Made by a program: the position numbers and the translations under genes
Shown here: positions 12,082 through 22,917 of the stretch, in pieces
How the letters are laid out: each line of letters opens with the position of its first letter
How positions within the stretch are numbered: the first letter of the stretch is position 1
Source of the DNA: Adiantum capillus-veneris
Lineage: Eukaryota > Streptophyta > Polypodiopsida > Polypodiales > Pteridaceae
DNA: 64,000 nucleotides
Assembly: GCA_014529385.2 (NCBI GenBank)
Contig: CM043944.1
Span: 53,249,268-53,313,267 of the forward strand
Reading direction: 5' to 3'
Notes under the pieces: generated by a model
The model's database searches: none
Seen by the model: the letters and a program-made list of their open reading frames with translations, nothing else
What the model was told of the DNA's origin: nothing

Positions 12082-12762
12082 TAGTTGCCTAAAGGTAAGC
12101 GGGCACTGCAGAAAAAATGGGTGTATAAGCTGAAGGAAGAAGAAGGTGGGAAGAAAAGGTATAAGTCTAGGCTTGTGGTAAAAGGGTTTTCTCAAAAGAA
12201 AGGTATTGACTTCAATGAAATATTTTCTCGTGTTGTAAAAATGAACTCAATTAAGCTTGTCTTAAGCCTTGTGGCTGCTCATGATTTAAATCTTGAGCAA
12301 TTGGATGTAAACACGGCATTCCCTTACGGTGACTTAAAGGAGGAAATTTGCATCCTTCAACCAAAGGGCTATGAAGTAAAAGGCAAGGAGAAAATGATTT
12401 GCAGATTAAAGAAAAGCTTGTATGGTCTAAAGAAAGCATTAAGACAGTGGTACTTGAAGTTCAATCGATGGATGTTGGATCATGAATTTAAAAGATGCAA
12501 TTTAGAGCACTACGTCTACACAAAGAATTTGAGAGATGGGAAGTTCATCATCCTAATCTTGTGTGTTGATGACATGTTGATTGCAAGTGCTAATATACAG
12601 GATATCAAAGACCTAAAAGAGGAGCTATCTAAATCTTTTTCAATGTAAGATTTAGATGCTACAAAGCAGATACTTGGTATAAAGATATCAAGGGATAGGA
12701 CAAAGAAGACACTAAATCTATCTCAAGAGGATTACATCAAAAAGATACTAGAAAGGTTTTGC
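12082..12762 (+). pseudogene. Copia reverse transcriptase
   Basis: This is the RVT_2-type reverse transcriptase. Motifs in order are LQKKWVYKLK, RLVVKGFSQKKGIDF, EQLDVNTAFPYGDLKEEI, KSLYGLKKALRQWY and the catalytic box LCVDDMLIAS (copia YVDD with Y changed to C). A TAA stops the frame at 12646-12648 after SFSM. The same frame resumes (DLDATKQILGIKISR...) to a frameshift near 12757. In most elements the second motif is YGLKQAPRQWY, so substitutions at QAP are further decay. Confidence 0.85.
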
Positions 12763-12922
12763 AATGCAAGATGCAAAATTGGTTTCTACACCTTTGGCTA
12801 GTCACTATAAACTAACCAAGGATATGTGTCCAAAGACACAAGAGGAGATAGCCTATTTGTCTAAAGTTCCATATGTTGTAGCGGTAGGTTCTCTAACGTA
12901 TGCTATGGTCTGGACAAGGCCA

Positions 12923-13018
12923 GACATTGCACATGCAATGGTAATTGTGAGTAGATTTATGGAAAATCCAGACATTGCACATGCAATGGTAATTGTGAGT
13001 AAATTTATGGAAAATCCA
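12923..13018 (+). repeat. 48-bp in-frame tandem duplication in copia pol
   Basis: Units 12923-12970 and 12971-13018 encode DIAHAMVIVSRFMENP and DIAHAMVIVSKFMENP. They differ by one base. Confidence 0.92.
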
Positions 13019-13331
13019 GGTAAAGAGCATTGGCAAGCTGTGAAGTGGATACTTAGTATCTGAAAGGGACAACAACAAATGCTTTGTATTTTGGAGGCAC
13101 TGATATTTTCTTGCAAGGATATGCTGATGTAGATATGGCAAACAAAGATACTCAAAGAAGCAATATTGGCTATGTCTTCACGGTTGGAGGCACAACAGTA
13201 AGTTGGGCTTCAAAGTTACAGAAAGTGGTCTCACTTTCTACCACGGAAGCAGAGTATGTAGCAATGACAGAGGCAAGCAAATAAATTATGTGGCTTCACA
13301 GTTTCTAAGAAGAGTTTGGAATCAAACAAGA

Positions 13332-13629
13332 CAATTGTGTCTTGTATAACGATAGCCAAATCGCTATCCATCTTGCAAAGAACTCAGCCTTTCACTCAAG
13401 GACAAAGCACATTGAGGTGAGATATCACTTCATACGCACTCTTTTGGAAGAAGGACAGCTAAAGCTAGGAAAGGTGCATACAATTGTGTCTTATATAACG
13501 ATAGCCAAAGAGCTATCCATCTTGCAAAGAACTCAGCCTTTCACTCAAGGACAAAGCACATTGAGGTGAGATATCACTTCATACGCACTCTTTTGGAAGA
13601 GGGACAGCTAAAGCTAGGAAAGGTGCATA
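13332..13629 (+). repeat. 149-bp tandem duplication at the end of copia RNase H
   Basis: CAATTGTGTCTTGTATAACG begins the unit at 13332 and again, nearly identically, at 13481. The copies differ at only a few positions by eye. Confidence 0.92.
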
Positions 13630-13767
13630 CAAGTGTAAATCCTACATATATGTTTACAAAGGTAATCAACAAGGAGAAGTTGAGATTTTGCTCATCTTCA
13701 ATCTGCATTCAAGGATAAGAAGCCAGGATGGAAAGCAGTCACAGATTTGGTGTAGAGATCAATCTCC

Positions 13768-13778
13768 AAGTGGGAGAT
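13768..13778 (+). other. Copia polypurine tract
   Basis: AAGTGGGAGAT directly precedes the 3' LTR start TGTTAAG. Confidence 0.8.
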
Positions 13779-14544
13779 TGTTAAGTATGGAGTCTGATTT
13801 ACCGCTTCTAATTTTTGGTGTTAAAAACGCACATCTGTAAGGCCTTTTTTTGAGGAGAAGCCATCGTGCGTGAAGAAACATCACTCATCGGACACCAACT
13901 TTGCTCGAGACTGGCTTCATCAAAATATTCCTTTTTGCCAAATTATTATGTTCGGACGACGGCCAAAAAGTGCTCGAAAAACGGCAGTCGATTGATCGAT
14001 TGGCCGATGGCTGATAGTCAATGGGGCCGGTGGACAAAAGTCTTTGGCAGTGGCCAAATTCAATGGCCGATGGCTAATTTCAAATAGGACTTCTCTTCTC
14101 AAGGGACGCCACACATGGACGCATTGGAGAGTCCAACTCGGACTTGTCTACACAAGAGGGGCTACATACGACTGCTTCTCATGAGAGAGGGCAGCCCTTT
14201 TTGCCTATAAAAGGAGGCCTTTTCTACACACAAAAATTGATTGAAGAGGTGAAGCATTGTGATGCATTGTGAAGTTGATGCAACAAGGTGGACATGAGAT
14301 GGTGAGAGTGAAGCAAATGCGGGAGCTCCATTAAGGGTATAATCTCTTTGTAACTTACTTCTTGTTTGAAGTACTAAAGCCATTGAGTGGCTGCTTTCGC
14401 GTGAACGTAGCCCACATTTGGGTGAACCACATATATCGTGTGTGCTCTCTCTCTCTCTCTCTATCATCTCTCATGTGTGAAAATTATCTCTCTCCATTAA
14501 GTAAACTACTCAATTATCTACTAGCTACGTCATATTCCCTAACA
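13779..14544 (+). repeat. Copia 3' LTR
   Basis: A 766-bp LTR, TGTTAAG...CCTAACA, with the TATA box at 14205 and a short (CT)n near 14444-14462. It is uninterrupted, so it defines the ancestral layout of the split 5' LTR. Confidence 0.9.
14205..14211 (+). promoter_or_regulatory. LTR TATA box
   Basis: TATAAAA, the counterpart of the one at 4482 in the 5' LTR. Confidence 0.55.
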
Positions 14545-15536
14545 AAAATCACAACTTCAATAAGTGGGATCAATATTGATGACAAATGTAATGCATCTAG
14601 TGCATCTAGTGATGGGTGTGAGCCATGGCCTAAGGCCTATGTAGCAAAGATGGCGATATCCAATGATGGCGATTGATGTGGGTGGTTCATCAATGTGAAT
14701 TCAGTGGATGTCAAAAGCGCGATGGTAGCTTCATGATTTTTGGGGTCTAGGAAATATCCATCTGTTGGGTTAGGCATACGAGGATTTGTGCAAGGCTTCA
14801 TTTGGTTTTCAAAATCCAATAACGTGCACATTGGAAGGTTCACGACATGGTTGAGGAACCACAAGGTCATGATCCAAGTGTTTGGATGGTCCTAGAGGGC
14901 ACAAATTTGCAATATCAAGAGGAAAATTATTGTAATCCAAATGGCTATGTTTTGCAATCAAGAGGCACATTTGCAAGAATCCATGAAACTACTACAATAA
15001 CCATAAGATTTTCTAGTGGCTACCATCCCCAAGTCAAAGATGGGAAGATAGTAAAGTGGTGGTCAAAGCTAATGTTCAGAGCAATTTTGACTTTCGTAGA
15101 ACCGGCTTTTTGTAATAATGGGCCTCAAATGTTAAGTTGAATATGCTTGACATTGCGGTAGTTTTGAGCGGTGAAGAACACATTTTGGTTGATATCTCTG
15201 TAATGAACTTTTTTGTCATTTCTATTGTTGCTTTGCCATTGTGAGAGGAGTTTTCATTTATCAATACAAATGCTCGATGCAAGGTTTGTGGCACATGTTT
15301 GCAAGCGAAAGGAAATTTTTTACGAATAAAAAAATAATCACAAAGTCATGCAATGACAATATTTCACAAGGATGTCAAAAACATTGTGGATTTTGCTCGA
15401 TTTGGGGTTTGCTCAAATTTTGGGATTCCTCTAGATATCCACCAAGATCTATAGACCAAACTCGTACCATATGCTCATGTAGCAATATCCAATAAAGAGT
15501 ATGACCTACCATAGAAACCAAACTATTAAATATAAA
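14545..15536. other. Unassigned DNA
   Basis: AT-rich sequence. The 97-codon frame at 14847-15140 and the 104-codon frame at 14362-14676 show no recognisable domain and no codon signal that I trust. I see no LTR, TIR or RNA gene. Confidence 0.4.
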
Positions 15537-15905
15537 ACAATGCAATTTTGTGTGTAGAAAAGGCCTCCTTTTATAGGCCAAAAGGGATGTCCTCTCTCAT
15601 AATAGGAAGCCTTGTGTAGCTGCCCTTGTGTAGACAAGTACATGTTGAACTCTTCCATGCGCCCCTGTGTGGCCGCCCTTGAGAAGACAAGTCCACCTAG
15701 AAATTGGCCATTTGCCCACACGCAGCCCTAGACAAGTCTCCCTGAAACTCGTCCACCGGCCATTGAATTCAGCCACCGGCCAAAGACTTCCAACCACTGA
15801 CCACCGACCATTGACTACCAGCCAACCGACCTGCCGTTTTTTGGTCACTTTTTGTCCACGTGGACCATAATATTTTGGCAAAAAGGGAATATTTTGATAA
15901 CGAGA
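15537..15905 (-). mobile_element. Antisense fragment of the copia LTR
   Basis: Read on minus, this matches roughly bases 130-430 of the 4084/13779 LTR. Shared landmarks are AATATTCCTTTTTGCC, the CCGGTGG-type segment, the repeated GACTTGTCT segments, and CTATAAAAGGAGGCCTTTTC with the TATA box. Both LTR ends are missing. It is a truncated relic 1 kb from the full element and in inverted orientation to it. Confidence 0.75.
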
Positions 15906-17850
15906 TCTGTGATGCTAGTCATTTAGAGCTTTTGGGCAACAATTCGACAACGTTGGAAGTGAACTAAGCATATGGAGGTAGCGCTAAAGGGAGGCTCAGA
16001 GAATAGCAAGGAATAAGGGGGGAATTGAGAAGCGTTGCTACCTTGAGCAATTTTGTGAAGCTCCAATCGAACAGAACATGTGAGTGCGTGTTGCACACAC
16101 ACACACACACACTCAACAGAGTCAATAGAGAACCGAAAAAAAAATCTTCTCTCTCCTCTAAGGGGGTGTGTGTAAGGGCACATTTAAATAACCAATTCTT
16201 GAATCAGTGGAACAAGGATCATAAGCAAAGAGAAAGAGAAAGAGAGTGAACTTGCTGGCTCTCTTTTTTGTGGCAAAAGGAGAGTGGGTGTGTGTGCTTT
16301 GGCACGCACATGACGAGTAAGTCCTCCCCGATGACAGCAATCACATCTTAACACGTCGAAGACACACTTTGTTGGTGACTTTTTCCCCTAGATTTTTGAT
16401 AGTTTTTGCCCAATATCGGTGGTTTTATTCTCGGCTTTGAGCATCGACGGCTCGGAATCAGCTTCGAGCATCGGCGATTTCATTGGCTAGGTGCATCAAT
16501 TTTGACACCGATTTAGGCAGCTACAAAATTGACGCTTCTGTCTGGCAGCCAAAGGCAGCATCAAGCACTTTTGTGGCCTCGAGTGAGAGCAAGAGAGAGC
16601 AACCTGGCTCTCCTCTAGCATAGCTTCATCATCGGCTCACCACCCACCCTCCATTCTGGAGCGGAGTTGCTCTGACGCACATTCCCCGACATCTCGACCT
16701 CGACTTAGCATTTTGGCTTCGATGATACTCCCATATTCTAGCTTCAACGGCACACACTGGTGCATAGGGGCTCCAATGGCCCCTTTCGGAGAGCAGGTTT
16801 TCTAGTGAGCGTGGCTCTTAGATGGCGATTTCGACCACACACAGTTGGTTGATTGTGCTTTATGCTTGGTTTTGGGTCGACTTGTTTTTTTGACCAATGA
16901 GGTAGTGCGCCAGATTCTTGACCGTTTTGCTCACAATTTTCTCTTTCTTGCATTGCAGACCATGTATGATTGTGTGGGGCATTCCAGAGAGCAGTTTTAA
17001 GCACGATTTTGTGCAGTCGATACTATGTATGCATTTGCGGAAACAGCTTGAGCTAGGTATAGCTCGCATGTACCAGGTTCATAGATTTACAACGTTTTGG
17101 GACAGGTACATGTCCATAGAGCCACTCGTTTAGGATCGAGCTAGTTTGCCAAGCTTTTGGCAGTGGCATGTATACCATTTGTGGATTTGTTATGTGGTAT
17201 TGGTGAGATTTTTTGATTTTTCACTCACTTTTTAGGGGAAACTCTATTGGATTTTTTCCAGTTTCTCACCATGTTTAAAGCGTTTTGCACTTTTACTCTT
17301 TGATGGTTTAGTGGTCGAGTTTGACTCCCTCTTTCACAGGTTTTGTCAACTTGGACACAGTTTAGTGTTCTTGTACCCACTCTCGTAGGAGTGAGGATTG
17401 CATATGTGTGTGGCTACAGAAAGACAGTCACATGTTTCACAAGCTTTTTGCAATTTCTCTTGTGGGATGCGTTTTGGGCTAGTTTACTCACTACCTGCGT
17501 ATATGGTTATGTGTTTTACGCTTGGTTGAGGTGTTTGTCCTAGACTTGGCTCACTTGGTTTAGTGATAATGTGTATGCTTAAAGATTACAGATTGTGAAT
17601 CGATTTTACGCATATGTGAGCATCGGGTTTTGATGTGTTTGATCATGGTTTCCATGACTATGTAGTGGTCGAGTTATCTCCCACTTTGTTGCCAATTTTG
17701 GCATGGTTTAATGTAGATGTACTTGAGGTTTTGCTCAGTTTATAGGGGACACTCTGCCAGATTTCTCCCAGGTTTCCTCGCGATAGTTTCTTGACATTCA
17801 CTTATGGTTGCAGATATGTGTGACAATTGGAGTCTACAATGATGACTTGT
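15906..17850. other. Unassigned DNA, possibly the 5' part of copia element 2
   Basis: It contains a short (CA)n near 16097-16113. A loosely repeated segment (TAGTGGTCGAGT..., GGGGA(A/C)ACTCT...) occurs near 17237-17320 and again near 17660-17760. No intact frame with a known domain is visible. Position upstream of the Gag/protease remnant suggests leader or Gag sequence of that element. Confidence 0.35.
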
Positions 17851-17859
17851 GAGAGACAG

Positions 17860-18480
17860 CGGTCTCGTAGTTGTCGATATATGCTTTGTTGGCATTGTGG
17901 TCACACAGGCACATTAGGCGCCGTTGTTTTAGAGGTATGAGGCAGCAAAGGAGATCTATGTGTGATACACATGAGGTTTTGACACATGCTAGAGCAGTGG
18001 CTTCATATGCTAGTGACGGCGATGTCATGTTTGCCTTTAGCGTTCCTTCTAATTACATGTCTTTGAGAGGTGACACTTCTCCACGTTGATTGCTAGATGA
18101 GGATGCAGCCTTCCACGTCACACCACATCGTGACTGGTTTAACACCTTCTCTAGTGGGAGCTTCGATTGTGTGCACTTGGCTGATGGTTCAGAGGTTAAC
18201 ATTGCAGGTGTAGGAGATGTTTGCTTGTCATTTCCCAGTGGTGCATCATATACGCTACAACATGTACGCTATGTTCCTCAACCGAGACAGAGTTTGATCT
18301 CAGTGAGACAGCTAGCAGATTATGGGTGTTAGATACTGCTTAGAGAGTAGTCTTTCCGGATGCATTGAGGTTCATTAGTGATTGCCATGGGAGTCCATAG
18401 TGGCTTGGTATATCCTATGCCTGTGTCTGAGGTTCAAGATGGCATGGTCTCGATTTTGTTATTGGCATGCTTTGAGCGAG
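17860..18480 (+). pseudogene. Copia element 2: zinc knuckle, protease and pre-integrase remnants
   Basis: Near 17880-17935 a CCHC zinc knuckle is split across two frames: CWHCGHTG in one, HIRRRC in the other. From 18090 the frame LDEDAAFHVTPHRDWF...VHLADGSEVNIAGVGDVCLSF corresponds to the copia protease segment, where LDSGASFHVTPH is normal, so the catalytic DSG has become DED. VRYVPQPRQSLISVRQLADYG continues the usual spacer. A stop at about 18330 and the MGVHSGLVYPM block end what can be recognised. Integrase, reverse transcriptase and RNase H are all missing before the putative 3' LTR. Confidence 0.65.
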
Positions 18481-19210
18481 ATACAAGACGTGTCTCCTTT
18501 GTAGGTGAGCTCCACCATTCTCACGAGACAAAGCATTTAGTTGTGCATGACGGGCCAATAGACTCTGTAGAGACAGAGGTAGAGCGGTACTGCTCTATTG
18601 AGACATAGCAGGCGTTGTCAGAGTTTGTGCAGGAAGAGGTAGAGTAGTTCTGCTCCCTAGAGACACGGGCAGAGATGACGGACATGGAGTTCTTTGATAT
18701 GCTCATGCTAGAAGCTGATGTGGTGATGCCAAGGCATAGTTTCGCTTACGGGTGAGAGGGACATAGCCCATCCAAGTGTCGGTGTTGACACATCCATACG
18801 TGATGGACAATCTTAATGATGCAGTACATGTAAATAGCGCATGGGAGGTTAGGACAGCCAGGTTTGCACAGATTTCATCAGTGTTCGAGCATCTCATGTA
18901 CAACCTACTAGTGTCGATGCCTGACCTAGCAGCTGCAGTGGGAGCATTTGTAGTAGGGATCGTCAGTCGTATGATGATTGACACTAGCATGATGACTAGT
19001 GGAGTTTTGCAGACCATACAAAGTTGTCTACGGGATTTACATGCAGACTCTAGAGTAGATACACACGCTCGCCTATCACTAGAGCCGGTACGATTGCAAG
19101 TAGATCGACTGAGCGAGCCACTGGGCATATGTTGAGATAGTCTCTCACTCGTTGTCTTGTACATACTAGTAGTTTAGCTAGTAGGACCCACTTATTGGCA
19201 CATTCCTTTA
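18481..19210 (+). other. Internal 3' region of copia element 2, unknown ORF
   Basis: Contains a 119-codon frame (18776-19135). It has a hydrophobic mid-part (MPDLAAAVGAFVVGIV) and an N-terminal AWEVRTARFAQISSVFEHLMYNL segment. It stands where pol should be but shows no pol motif. I do not recognise it. Confidence 0.35.
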
Positions 19211-19430
19211 AGTGGGAGATTGTTGGGATAAAGACATATGTGCCTTACCCGATCGCCCAGGCTATGGGCGCTCGCCCACTGCTCACCTTATTGTGTGTAC
19301 ATATATACAATAATAAGGAGTAGCTCATTCGAGTTCTACTCCACCCACTCAGCGGTCTACTCTCTCCTTCTCCCGTTCCCGCACCGCGCACACACGCATT
19401 CGTGCACATGCATTCTTCACTAAATTTTAA
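19210..19430 (+). mobile_element. Polypurine tract and start of 3' LTR of copia element 2
   Basis: AAGTGGGAGAT followed by TGTTGGGATAAAG at 19221 is the same polypurine-LTR junction as in copia element 1. The right end of the LTR could not be placed, and no matching 5' LTR was found in the window. The end coordinate is therefore a guess. Confidence 0.45.
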
Positions 19431-19960
19431 ACTTTCTTCATTTTGTTAGCTTATGTAACTTAGTCAAGTAAGCAATTTCAGCATAGTATCGGCTTCATGA
19501 GTGAAGTTTCAAGTCCTCTATGGGATTGATTGTTTTGTTGGACTGCTTGCACGCTAGGGTTGCCTTTTATACTTGCGTCATTTTGTTAGCATACATAACT
19601 TAATAAAATAAGCATAAAACAACGCTGAGAAAAGCCTCCAAGGGGCTCCCACTAAGCCTGCATGGGCTGCCACACCAAACATACATCATCCCCCGAAAGA
19701 CACCACTTAGAGCACCCAATCAAACCATAACACTGGCTAATAAGGGAGCCACCCACCAAAAGATACACAAGACAAAGAGGGAGATCGGAGAATATACTTG
19801 TCGAGCTGGCGGGGCTGAGCATCCCCATCACCATAAGGAGCCTCCCTAGGTGCCACCTTGTGCGCATGTGCATGCTACCCCAACAGATCGCAAGCCAGGA
19901 CAAAGCTACCACATAACGTCGAGAAACCATCTAAGAAGAGAAACATTCCACAAAGCCACC
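19431..19960. other. Unassigned DNA, insertion target of family S copy 2
   Basis: It has two loosely matching AT-rich segments, TTTGTTAGCTTATGTAACTT near 19442 and a diverged copy near 19580. No gene is recognised. Confidence 0.35.
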
Positions 19961-19965
19961 ACAAA

Positions 19966-20136
19966 TGTCAGGACAAGGGTCCTGTACCCTAAGAACTAGG
20001 ATAGTCATGGACTACGGCCAAGGGTTGGGCTAGGCAGTGTGGACATGGGATCCGTCTAGGGCAAGGGGCTAGGAGCCCGCCTATATAAAGGGAGGTTGGG
20101 AGGAGGATCTCAGGTCTAGTTTCCCTAGTTCTTACA
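19966..20136 (+). repeat. 5' LTR of family S copy 2
   Basis: TGTCAGG...CTTACA, with a TATATAAA box near 20092 about 45 bp before the LTR end. It lacks the 7-bp CCTACGG duplication of the 3' LTR. Confidence 0.9.
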
Positions 20137-20137
20137 C

Positions 20138-20149
20138 TGGTATCAAAGC
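20138..20149 (+). other. Primer-binding site, initiator-Met tRNA
   Basis: TGGTATCAAAGC differs by one base from the TGGTATCAGAGC of copy 1. It lies just inside the LTR. Confidence 0.82.
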
Positions 20150-21411
20150 TTAGGAGTTTCTCTTCCTCTCTCTCTCTCTAGGCGTGGTCACTTTAGGTTT
20201 CTAAAAGCAAGGTCTTTAGGTGAGAACCATGGCCTTTGTGAGGCTTTTCCAAAAATAGCATTTTTTTCTTGCCAATTCGGGCAGTCTTTTCCGTTTTGGA
20301 AACGACTGTGTGGTGCATGCTTTTGCGAGGAGTTGGGCTTGAAGGCAGCACCATGGGGAGGTAGGAGGTTTGCCAAGATCTCGCGGTCGTAGCCGGCCTG
20401 AGCAAGCCATACCCTCAACTCTTCTGAGGTCGTGCTACTGCAGCACGCTACCTGCGTTGCTTTGCTTCACAAAACACCTTATTTTCACATTGAAAGGCCT
20501 TTTGGCCATTGGCTTTAAAGCTTGGCCACTGTTAGTGGACCTTCCCACAAGCGGGTTGGCGACTCAAGGCGGTCAAGCAAGCCAAAGCAAGCTACAAGCC
20601 GTCGAAGAAAGTCCCTCGACCTTCACGGCTTAAGATTTTACTCAGTTAACTGCAGAAAATTCCAAAACCTGCATGCTCCGAGGGAAGGCAAACGACCACA
20701 AATTCCAACCAATTTTCCATTTTCATAGGATGCAAATCCAGTTATCCGCCACTATGAATTGATTGGTGTTTTCGAGTGCATCCTCGACTGCAAGCCAATT
20801 GCTGATCTCGCGGTTTCTTGGGATTTACAATCCGACTTCGAATTTGGCATTCGATTCAGTTGAAGACATAATTACCCAGTTAATTATCGCAACCTGCTAT
20901 GAGCTCATTCTGAATCAGGGTTTCAAAACGTTTGCAAGATCGTTCATCAAGTCTACATTAGACGACTTGCAACTTGCTGGACTGCACACGATGTGAACAA
21001 GTTTATTGGTAAGCTCGACTTTCTCAATACCTTCAAAGTCATCGGGAATTTGAAGTTCTTCGGTAATTTCACCTCTTTGCCAATTCCACCGTGGCTTGAA
21101 CTTCACCCTCTTTACGACCGCCGACGAAGTTAGCACGGCTCACCACCGGATCTGTGTTCAATACAGCTACGAGCTTTTTTGCACTCTAAGGTACTGTTTT
21201 CTCTTTTGTTTGCACAACACAGATTTGCCATGAGTGCGAAAATTGATGATCAACACATGTTTGACTTTGAATACCTAGAATTACTCCACTTGTGGATGTC
21301 ATGGGGCCGGATACTCTCACGGAGGGTACCATCATGGCAACAGGGATGGATGGTGCAAACCCAGGTGATCAATCTCTGTCTCCTCATTTATCAACCCCTC
21401 CTCCTTAGAGC

Positions 21412-21835
21412 GTGTTGGATATTCTACAGGATGACCGTCAATTGCCGGATGCCAGGGAGTTTGTCACTCGACAGGACTGGCAAAACTTTGATGCCCGATT
21501 TCACAAGCTCGCTGTCAGGGTTAAAATATTGGTTACGCAAGTAGAAAATCTTACACAACTAATTTACAGAATGCTACCAGAATCAACTCCCCACTTGCCA
21601 GCAACCCAAGGGGTTGCCAATCTACCAGTTATGACCAAAGAGGTCCAACATGTCCAAAATAATTCGGTTGTCGGAACAAATCGGGGCACGACCAACGTGG
21701 TCAGGAAGCAACTATCACCATCCGACTTTCAACGTGCAAAAAGTCAAAAATTATGCTTTATTTGCTTAGGAACGCATTAAAAAAAAACAATGTCCACATG
21801 TCCGACAAACGTAAACATGATGCATTAGTTCGTGA
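21412..21835 (+). pseudogene. Gag-like fragment of family S copy 2
   Basis: The 122-codon frame (21412-21780) begins with a charged region (LPDAREFVTRQDWQNFDARFHK). It passes a coiled-coil-like VKILVTQVENLTQLIYRML and ends in SPSDFQRAKSQKLCFICLGTH. The LCFICLGTH segment, followed after the stop by CPH, looks like a gypsy-type CCHC knuckle in which the first CxxC pair survives. The frame ends in TAA directly after the H, so the knuckle is broken. The start codon is uncertain because an overlapping frame (21179-21544) runs in. Confidence 0.5.
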
Positions 21836-22701
21836 TTCGACATAAACTTCATGTTTTGGTGCAGGGCACAGTAGTTATATGTTTTTGTACGTACAAGTGA
21901 CTTTTTCAGAGTATTGCCTTTTTTTTTTCCATTTGGGTAGGATTATGCCCTAATTTAGTTTCTGAAATCATCATTTTTGGTACAACCAATTCCACGTGAA
22001 ACAAGGTTTCTAAATCGCCATTGACTTGGGGGGCAAGAGCAGTGGCAACCAAGTTTAGGGCATCCACATTAATCAGGACCTCATTTCATCGAATCACTAC
22101 CAGTCCCATCGATGCAAGGAATTTTTGGTAGTAACTTCTACCGTACCCACGGGCTTCCATTTTTATATGCAAGGCATGAAAGGATTACGCTATCACACTT
22201 GCAACTCTGTCATGGACATACTAAACAAAGGGATTGTTTAATATGATTGTTGGTTGCTATCACCAACACAACAACACTAAACGAAACCTACCTCTAGGGG
22301 CAAAGAGCCAATGCTAAGTCTTCCTCATACAATCACGACCCATGCAAGCTAGGTGGATTGGAATAAGTTTTCTGTTACCTCCCTCATCGGGAGATTCATA
22401 CCGGAAAACTGGGAAATGCTTATACGATAAGCTGCGAGTCAGGCATACGATGCGTAAGAGCACCTAGCTTAGGCAAACACTCTAAAATATTAAGGAATGT
22501 TCCTTAGCCCAGCATGCTCTTCTTTTCGTTATTCATCTCTTTCTCTAAGGAACAAACATGAAAATTTTCTACGAAGTTTTGTTACATGTTTCACTAGTAA
22601 GTTCTCCTGAGCCAAGATGCTCTAAAAACTCTCAGCTAGAAATTGGGCAAGGTGCCATCCACATTAGTCTTCATCGGTTCGACGATTGAACACTAATTGC
22701 C

Positions 22702-22917
22702 ATGATGGATATGAACCACGCACGCTGGCTAAGAGCCATTGCTAAACCTAGGATAAGATCCACTTGTTGGTATTCCTTGGACGATTGTTCTCAAGATCGA
22801 ACAACTCTACCCAGGGAAGTACACATCGACATAATTGGACAAGCAAGAGTCTTGTCATTACGGATGTCTAGGGTGTCATTTTTCCACTACATGTTTTCAA
22901 TGCGACACTCAAGTTGA
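22702..22917 (+). pseudogene. Conserved block of family S, unknown protein
   Basis: This is the counterpart of 7364-7582 in copy 1, sharing REVHIDIIGQARVLS and HYMFSMRHSS. No known domain is recognised. It has an upstream start in a different sequence context, so the true extent of any protein is unclear. Confidence 0.4.

Larger units (their letters stand above)
12764..13640 (+). pseudogene. Copia RT C-terminus and RNase H, with internal duplications
   Basis: DAKLVSTPLASHYKLT and VGSLTYAMVWTRPDIAHA mark the end of reverse transcriptase. The RNase H domain follows: YADVDMANKDTQRSNIGYVF, WASKLQKVVSLSTTEAEYVA, and YNDSQIAIHLAKNSAFHSRTKHI. Stops interrupt at about 13060, 13282 and beyond. Two tandem duplications (48 bp and 149 bp) lie within it and are listed separately. 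Confidence 0.82.
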
